64,000 nucleotides of DNA. It comes from Falsarthrobacter nasiphocae. GTDB lineage: Bacteria; Actinomycetota; Actinomycetes; Actinomycetales; Micrococcaceae. A program made the translations under genes and the position numbers. The DNA lies in NCBI RefSeq assembly GCF_031456275.1, contig NZ_JAVDUI010000001.1:1198965-1262964 (forward strand). Reading direction: 5' to 3'. Each line of letters starts with the position of its first letter. Position 1 is the first letter of the stretch. The notes beneath the pieces were generated by a model. That model saw only the letters and a list, made by a program, of their open reading frames with translations, was not told the origin of the DNA and made no database searches. Shown in pieces: positions 59,293-64,000 of the stretch.

Positions 59293-60294
59293 CTAGAGCC
59301 ACTTCTTCAGACGGAAGATCCCCCAGAGCAAGGCCGCGAAGACCACCATGAGGAGCACCGCGAACGGGTACCCGAACGCCCAGTGGAGCTCCGGCATCTC
59401 GTCGAAGTTCATCCCGTAGATGCCCGCCACGAGCTGGGGAGCGAAGAAGATGGCGGCCCACGAGGAGATCTTCTTGACCTGGTCGTTCTGGGTGATGCTC
59501 TGCTCGGTCATCCGCTGCGTGACGAGGGTGGAGTGCACTGTCAGGGCGTTGTCGAGGATGGACCGGAACGAGTTGACGCGCTCGCTGAGGCGGATGGCGT
59601 GGTCGTGGACGTCGCGGAGGTGGCGCTGAAGCTCGACCTCCCCTTTGACGTCCCGGATGTGGCGGAGCAGCCCCTCGAGCATCCCGGTCAGCGGGGCCGT
59701 GGCCCTCTGGAACTGGATGACCTCGCGGGAGAGCTGATAGATGCGGCGGGACAGGGCGTCGTCGTCCGCGGCGGCGAAGAGCTCGGTCTCGATCTCGTCG
59801 ATGTCGTTCTCGAGGCCGGCCACGACGGGCTCGTACTCGTCCACAACCTCGTCCAGGGTGGCGTAGAGAACCGCGTCCGGGCCGAGAGAGAGCATCTCGG
59901 GGTCTTCCTCGAGGCGCTCGCGGACGGGCGTGAGGCTCGGGCGCTCGGCGTGGCGGATGGTCACGACGAAGTTGGGGCCGGCGAAGACGTGGAGCTCCCC
60001 GAACTCCACGCGCTCGTCCGCGTCGATATAGCGTGCGGGCCGGAGGACGGCGAAGAGCGTGTCTCCGTACTGCTCCAGCTTGGAGCGCTGGTGGCCGCTC
60101 ATGGCGTCCTCGACGGCGAGCTCGTGGAGGTCGAACTCGCGGGCGACGGCGCGGATCTCCTCCTCGCTGGGCCGGTACATGCCGATCCACGCCATGCCGG
60201 AGTGCTCCCGGAGGAGATCGAACGTGACGTCGAGGCTCGCGGGGGTCGCGACGCGTCGCCCGTCGACATAGACGGCGTTGTCGATGATGGCCAT
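59293..60294 (-). CDS. corA: CorA-family magnesium/cobalt transporter
   Basis: The 333-residue protein has the large acidic N-terminal cytosolic domain of CorA and two C-terminal helices. The signature YGMNFDEMPELHW (GMN near residue 294) closes the first helix, and the second ends LKKW. It forms a pentameric channel for Mg2+ (and Co2+). AAGGA lies about 6 nt before the ATG. A GC palindrome (59278-59294) overlaps its stop codon. Confidence 0.95.
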   Translation of the reverse strand: MAIIDNAVYVDGRRVATPASLDVTFDLLREHSGMAWIGMYRPSEEEIRAVAREFDLHELAVEDAMSGHQRSKLEQYGDTLFAVLRPARYIDADERVEFGELHVFAGPNFVVTIRHAERPSLTPVRERLEEDPEMLSLGPDAVLYATLDEVVDEYEPVVAGLENDIDEIETELFAAADDDALSRRIYQLSREVIQFQRATAPLTGMLEGLLRHIRDVKGEVELQRHLRDVHDHAIRLSERVNSFRSILDNALTVHSTLVTQRMTEQSITQNDQVKKISSWAAIFFAPQLVAGIYGMNFDEMPELHWAFGYPFAVLLMVVFAALLWGIFRLKKWL

Positions 60295-60437
60295 AGGGTC
60301 CTTCTCTCAGTGGGCCGAGCTATGGGGTCTGCGCGGGCGAGGCACCCGCCTCGTCGAATTCGGCACCCTGAATTCTAGGGCCCCGAGGTGGGGGTCTCGG
60401 TCCGGGCCCTCGCAGCGTCAGCTCCGCCCGGCCCGTC

Positions 60438-60479
60438 CCCGGCCCCGCCGCGCGGCCAGCCCGGCCCCGCCGCGCGGCC
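60438..60479. repeat. Tandem 20-bp GC-only repeat after the oatA-like gene
   Basis: A 20-bp sequence starting CCCGGCCCCGCC and ending GCGGCC occurs twice (60438-60457 and 60460-60479) with a 22-bp period, immediately downstream of the acyltransferase stop codon (minus strand). It could fold into hairpins but has no uridine run. Confidence 0.75.
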
Positions 60480-60486
60480 GCCCCGT

Positions 60487-62424
60487 CTAGGGCGCGCTCG
60501 GCCCCGGCGTGATCTTCCACCCCTTGGGGATGGCCCCGCCGCTGCGCTCTGCGAGGTCGTGGAACGCCTGTTTGACGACGTCCCCGTAAAGGTAGAGCCC
60601 AGCGATGTCCGGGTGCGTTCCGTCCGCTTGGAGGACGCTCGGGTCCTTCTTCACGGCGGCGTGCCATTCGCCGATGATGACGTTGGGCCGCCCCTTGGCC
60701 GCGTCACGGTAGGCGGCGTTCGCGGCGTCGATGAACGTGCTCTGCCCGTAGATGGTCATGAGCACGACGGCGCGGTCGGGCCCGAGGGCGTCGAGCACGC
60801 GCGTGACCGCCCCGGCGTCGGGCACCCCGCCGTTGGTCCCGAAGTCCACGACGACGGCCCGGGGCAGCGTCCCGTCCGCGGCATGCTGCTTGACGAGCGC
60901 CTCGGCCTCGTCCCACTTGCGGTTGGGCACCCCGTCCACGGCGGCGTCGGGGAAGCGGTCCACGATGCCCTGCGCGCTCGTCGAGACGATCGAGTCCCCG
61001 AGGAACAGGATGTCCTCGCTCTTGGGGTAGTCGAAGGCCTTGCGGTCCCCAGGGGCGGGGGAGGGCGACGGCGGTGCTGGCGCGGCGCTGCCCCCGCGGG
61101 AGGACGCGCGCTGCTTGGCCTTGGCCTGGCTCTCGGCGAGGAGCCGCTCGTTGTCCTTGATGCTCTGCTCCACGGTGGAGCGCGCGGGGGCGGTGGCGAT
61201 GCCGGCGGCGGCCAGGAGCACCGCTGCTGCCGTGACTCCCGCCGCGATCCGGGCCGCGAGGGGCCTCGCCCCGGGGGAGCCGTCCCCGAGCAGCGCCGCC
61301 CGAGCGGCGGCCCACGTGGCCCGGAACCCGTTGCGGCGGATGGGCGCCTCAATCCACCGCGCGGACGCGGCCGCGGCCCCGAAGGTCAGCGCCACGGCGA
61401 CGGCCTGCACGCCCCACCAGGCCGCGGAGAACGGTGCGGCCGGCGCGAGGTCGTTGACGATCTTGAGCGCGGGCCAGTGCCAGAGGTAGATCCCGTAGGA
61501 GCGCTCGCCGACCCACCGGACGGGCGCGGACTCGAAGACCGGCTGGAGCGGCGCGCTGGAGCCGAGCTGGCTGAAGATCAGCGCGGCCGTCGCGAGGCTT
61601 GCGAAGAACAGCCCGCCGCGGTAGGTGAAGGTCCCGTCCTCGGTGACGAGCGCGAGGCACGCGGCGAGCCCTGCGAGGCCGGCGAGGACCGCCCCGCGGC
61701 GGGCCTGGCGGACGGCGCGCGTGTCGGCGTCGAACCCTTGCCCGGCCGCCCAGGCGAAGGCGAGCGCGATGCCCGCGAAGAGGCCGAACGAGTGCGAGTC
61801 CGTGCCGTAGTACGCTCGCGTGGCGTCCTGGCCGGGGGCGACGAGGACGGCCATGAGGACGGCCGAGAGGAGCGCAGCCGTCGCGGCGAGCCCCACGCGC
61901 GCCCGGCGCCCCGGCACCGCCTTCATGACGAGGATGAAGAGCAGCGGCCACACGAGATAGAACTGCTCCTCGACCGCGAGGGACCAGAAGTTCATGAAGA
62001 GAACGGGCGAGGTGTGGTTGAAGTAGCTCGAGCCGTGGGCGATCTCGATCCAGTTGGTCGAGAACGTCAGCGCCCCGAGCGTCTGCCGCAGGATGCCGAC
62101 CCGGAGGTCGGGGCTCCCCGCGAGGCTCGCGGCAATGGAGATGACGACGACGACGGCGAGCGCGGGGAGAAGCCGCCGGGCCCGCCTGACCCAGAACTGG
62201 CCGAGATCGATCCGCCCGGTGCGCGCATGCTCGCGGAGCAGGAGCGTGGTGATGAGGAACCCGGAGACCACGAAGAAGACGTCCACGCCGATGAACCCGC
62301 CGGGCAGCAGCGCCGGGTGGACGTGGAAGGCGAGCACGGCGAGGACCGCGACGGCCCGGAAGGCGTCGAGGCCCAGGATGCGGAACGGCTGCGCGGGTGT
62401 GCGCTCTGCTGAGGAGACCTGCAT
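60487..62424 (-). CDS. OatA-like peptidoglycan O-acetyltransferase (acyltransferase-3 plus SGNH domain)
   Basis: The 645-residue protein has an N-terminal acyltransferase-3 domain with about 10-11 membrane helices (about 15-385; GLDAFRAVAVLAVLAFHVHP, GVDVFFVVSGFLITTLLL, FWSLAVEEQFYLVWPLLF). An extracellular SGNH hydrolase-like domain follows (about 465-640; FLGDSIVSTSAQ with Ser near 475, FGTNGGV, and DGTHP with the Asp-His pair near 599). This is the OatA layout, in which the membrane part passes acetyl groups out and the SGNH part puts them on muramic acid, giving lysozyme resistance. Other surface polysaccharides are possible targets. Confidence 0.92.
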   Translation of the reverse strand: MQVSSAERTPAQPFRILGLDAFRAVAVLAVLAFHVHPALLPGGFIGVDVFFVVSGFLITTLLLREHARTGRIDLGQFWVRRARRLLPALAVVVVISIAASLAGSPDLRVGILRQTLGALTFSTNWIEIAHGSSYFNHTSPVLFMNFWSLAVEEQFYLVWPLLFILVMKAVPGRRARVGLAATAALLSAVLMAVLVAPGQDATRAYYGTDSHSFGLFAGIALAFAWAAGQGFDADTRAVRQARRGAVLAGLAGLAACLALVTEDGTFTYRGGLFFASLATAALIFSQLGSSAPLQPVFESAPVRWVGERSYGIYLWHWPALKIVNDLAPAAPFSAAWWGVQAVAVALTFGAAAASARWIEAPIRRNGFRATWAAARAALLGDGSPGARPLAARIAAGVTAAAVLLAAAGIATAPARSTVEQSIKDNERLLAESQAKAKQRASSRGGSAAPAPPSPSPAPGDRKAFDYPKSEDILFLGDSIVSTSAQGIVDRFPDAAVDGVPNRKWDEAEALVKQHAADGTLPRAVVVDFGTNGGVPDAGAVTRVLDALGPDRAVVLMTIYGQSTFIDAANAAYRDAAKGRPNVIIGEWHAAVKKDPSVLQADGTHPDIAGLYLYGDVVKQAFHDLAERSGGAIPKGWKITPGPSAP

Positions 62425-62487
62425 ATGCGGATGATGTCCTGGTTGAATGCGGGGTGACGGGGACTGCGGATCAGTCTAGTGGGCGGG

Positions 62488-62495
62488 TATAGGCT
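62488..62495 (+). promoter_or_regulatory. Putative -10 region of an orphan transcription unit
   Basis: TATAGGCT is AT-richer than its surroundings and resembles the TAGGCT boxes before other genes in the window. It lies 43 nt before a 27-codon frame with a ribosome site. The -35 region is not clear. Confidence 0.35.
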
Positions 62496-62537
62496 TGGAT
62501 TCGCGCCAGCAGCACCGTCTCCTGAGGACCCTGTGCC

Positions 62538-62621
62538 ATGACCGTCAGTCCCGCCTCCCGCCTCGTGCGAGGCTGGCTGGCTGCGCTTGTGAGCACCTTG
62601 ACGGCGTCCGCCTCCCGCTGA
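62538..62621 (+). CDS. Putative 27-residue peptide
   Basis: ATG at 62538 is preceded by GAGGACC 7-8 nt upstream and opens a frame encoding a 27-residue basic, weakly hydrophobic peptide (start MTVSPASRLVRGW, end TASASR). It lies between a putative -10 box (62488) and a strong hairpin (62667-62702), in the only stretch of more than 300 bases in the window without an assigned gene (62425-62759). It may be a leader peptide, a small membrane peptide or chance. Confidence 0.3.
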   Translation: MTVSPASRLVRGWLAALVSTLTASASR

Positions 62622-62666
62622 CTGAACGCGGTCGGTCCTGAGCCGGCTCAGCCTCTCGCGAACAGC

Positions 62667-62702
62667 GAAGACCCCGAGATTTCGCAGAATCTCGGGGTCT
62701 TC
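62667..62702. terminator. Strong 15-bp hairpin terminator
   Basis: Perfect arms (62667-62681 and 62688-62702; core GACCCCGAGATT) close a 6-nt loop and are followed by TTGC on the plus strand. It can serve the short plus-strand unit upstream or the zinc-ribbon gene on the minus strand. Confidence 0.75.
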
Positions 62703-62759
62703 TTGCATGTGCTGCGGGAAATAGCGCCGCAGGACGAGCGCGCAGAGTGCCGCCGGTGC

Positions 62760-62924
62760 TCAGCGGCCGAAGAGCTTGGCGAGGAAGCCGGGCTCTTTGG
62801 GCTCGTTCTCGTGGCCCTGGCAGCGGTCAGCAGGGGGGACGTTCTTCATCACCTGGTCGACATGCTGGCCGCATCCGGCCCATGTGGATTTTCCGCACTT
62901 GCGGCAGGTAACTGCTCGGCACAT
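62760..62924 (-). CDS. Small cysteine-rich zinc-ribbon protein
   Basis: The 54-residue protein begins MCRAVTCRKCGKSTWAGCG, with cysteines at 2, 7, 10 and 18 and a later Cys-x-x-His (RCQGH), a pattern that suggests one bound zinc. Very similar short proteins (CRxVTCxxCGKxTWxGCGxHVDQV) are widespread in Actinobacteria; no function has been assigned to my knowledge. AAAGGA lies 7 nt before ATG 62924. Confidence 0.88.
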   Translation of the reverse strand: MCRAVTCRKCGKSTWAGCGQHVDQVMKNVPPADRCQGHENEPKEPGFLAKLFGR

Positions 62925-63031
62925 GGTGATTCCTTTCGATCGAGTGAATGCTGTGTGGTGCTTGCGGTGCGTGAAAGCGCGGTTGCGGGCACCCAAAGCA
63001 CCACACAGCGGGACGGGGAGAGGGAGCGTGG

Positions 63032-64000
63032 TCAGGAGGCGGCGGCCCAGGCGGCGTAGCTGCCCTTGAGCTCGGTCACCGTGAAGCCTGCGCGTCGCAG
63101 GGCGCTTGAGACGACGACGTTGCGGGCTCCCGATTGGCAGAAGGTGATGATTGCGCCGGGTTTGCCGGTGGCGGGGTCGTGGGGAAGCTCGTCTAGCCGC
63201 CACATGGCGGAGCCGCCGGAGAGGTGCTGTGCCCCGGGGATGGTGCCGTCCGCGTACTCGGATTTCGCGCGGATGTCCACGAGCGCGTCGCGGTCCGTGG
63301 AGTCCAGCTCGTCGACGGAGATCGTCGGAGGGACGAAGCTCCGCAGCCCGTCGAGGCTTTCGGCGTAGCAGCAGAGCGAGTCGATGCCCACGCGATGCAG
63401 CGACGCCCGAAAACTCTCAGCCGCGTCTTCGGAGGGGGCCAGAGCAATGAGCGGGCGCTTCTCCTTTTCGGGGTCGATCACCCAGGCTCCGAAGTTTGAG
63501 GCGGAATTGCCTGCGGGCACGACGAGGGCGCCGTCGACAGTCCCTTCCAGCACGGAGTCCCTGTCTCGGGTGTCGATGAAGATGGCCGCGTCGGCGTCGA
63601 GCTTGGCCTGGACCTCGGTCGCGCTCAGGGCCTCGAGGGGGGCCAAGGGGCCGAGCACTGCAGGCCCGACTCGATTCTCGCGCTTCATGCGCGCGAAGTA
63701 CGCGTGTGCGTCGGGCTGCCCGTCCAGGAGTTCGGCCACGAATCCAGCCTCGTCGTTGTTGAGGAGGTGACGCGACCACCATGCGTGGGCGCGCTCGTAG
63801 CCGACCGTCGTTGAGGGGACGGCCCCGAGCGCCTTTCCGCAGGGGCTGCCTGCGCCATGAGCCGGGTGGACCTGCACGTAGTCGGGCAGGGTGAGGAAGA
63901 CCTCTCGGAGACTGCGGAAGAGGTCCTTCGCCCCGGCGAAGCGGGTGTCGACGCCGCCTGCGGCCTCGTCGAGGAGATCGGGGCGGCCGAGGTCGCCGAC
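63032..64000 (-). CDS. MBL-fold hydrolase with rhodanese domains (5' truncated at the window end)
   Basis: The frame runs open to base 64000, so the start lies beyond. The visible 322 residues include the end of a metallo-beta-lactamase domain (VGDLGRPDLLDE and VQVHPAHGAGSPCG, with the metal-binding Asp and His) and two rhodanese modules. The first has LDADAAIFIDTRD but no clear catalytic Cys; the second has FCQSGARN with the persulfide cysteine and ends LKGSYAAWAAA. This is the layout of persulfide-dioxygenase/sulfurtransferase fusions that act on glutathione or other low-molecular-weight persulfides. In actinobacteria the thiol would be mycothiol; that is inference. Confidence 0.92.
   Translation of the reverse strand, partial: VGDLGRPDLLDEAAGGVDTRFAGAKDLFRSLREVFLTLPDYVQVHPAHGAGSPCGKALGAVPSTTVGYERAHAWWSRHLLNNDEAGFVAELLDGQPDAHAYFARMKRENRVGPAVLGPLAPLEALSATEVQAKLDADAAIFIDTRDRDSVLEGTVDGALVVPAGNSASNFGAWVIDPEKEKRPLIALAPSEDAAESFRASLHRVGIDSLCCYAESLDGLRSFVPPTISVDELDSTDRDALVDIRAKSEYADGTIPGAQHLSGGSAMWRLDELPHDPATGKPGAIITFCQSGARNVVVSSALRRAGFTVTELKGSYAAWAAAS

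Noticed and set aside
59278-59294. 17-bp GC palindrome overlapping the corA stop codon
   Set aside because: It overlaps the coding end and has no uridine run; probably coincidental in GC-rich sequence.
60356-60375. Two GAATTC sites 14 bp apart upstream of corA
   Set aside because: Too short to be meaningful; no repeat beyond the six bases.
60388-62412. 674-residue plus-strand frame opposite the OatA-like gene
   Set aside because: Low-complexity antisense translation with no recognisable motif.
1-64000. CRISPR arrays, tRNA and rRNA genes, complete insertion sequences
   Set aside because: No regularly spaced direct repeats, no tRNA-like conserved T-loop (GGTTCGAATCC) with an acceptor stem, no rRNA motifs and no intact transposase frame were seen.

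Overview
The window is a high-GC (about 70%) chromosomal segment from an actinobacterium, most likely a member of the Micrococcaceae (Arthrobacter relatives). This rests on codon usage, a LysX-type lysyl-tRNA synthetase fused to a lysyl-phosphatidylglycerol synthase, a GntP/acid-sugar locus, frequent GTG starts and several probable leaderless promoters (TANNNT ending 6-7 nt before the start codon). The 3' end of dnaB opens the window. No rRNA, tRNA, intact insertion sequence or CRISPR array was seen.

Layout. 1-2.8 kb: dnaB end, an HD-domain protein, a PRC-barrel/DUF2382 stress protein and a small membrane protein. 2.8-8.7 kb: a four-carbon acid-sugar (erythronate/threonate type) catabolic locus, with a kinase-dehydrogenase fusion and a GntP permease on the minus strand, diverging from a GntR/FCD regulator and a DenD-like dehydrogenase; a perfect 22-bp palindrome lies between them. 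8.7-21 kb: mixed housekeeping and secreted functions (RibD-like reductase, secreted EEP phosphatase, MFS transporter, secreted M6 metalloprotease, AI-2E-type exporter, GrpB, DUF2087, acyl-CoA ligase, VOC protein), then an IS5-type transposase remnant and a GNAT gene of atypical composition. 21-28 kb: tag-lysX, SRPBCC, CPBP protease-MATE pair. 28-32 kb: copper operon csoR-copZ-copA with a CsoR operator inside the spacer of its own promoter, then a GlsB-type protein. 32-37 kb: FMN reductase, two-component system, ornithine-cyclodeaminase family protein, thymidine kinase. 37-46 kb: purB, a WXG100-like/lipase pair, an aromatic aminotransferase and a three-gene branched-chain 2-oxoacid (or pyruvate) dehydrogenase operon. 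46-50 kb: alkylation repair (Ada-AlkA fusion, Ogt), a methyltransferase flanked by two copies of a palindromic repeat, and an aminotransferase. 50.5-55 kb: a lower-GC islet with a MacB-like ABC transporter, its adaptor, a lipoprotein and a secreted I36/beta-gamma-crystallin-like protein. 55-64 kb: alanine dehydrogenase and a divergent PucR regulator with twin palindromes between them, DUF998, FMN reductase, CorA, an OatA-like acyltransferase, a short orphan transcription unit, a zinc-ribbon miniprotein and a truncated MBL-rhodanese gene.

The best candidates for something undescribed are the I36/lipoprotein/MacAB islet, the WXG100-like/lipase pair, the acid-sugar kinase-dehydrogenase fusion with a possible internal start, and a 14-bp sequence repeated exactly five times across the first 26 kb. 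All functions are inferred from reading the translated sequence; no database search was possible.
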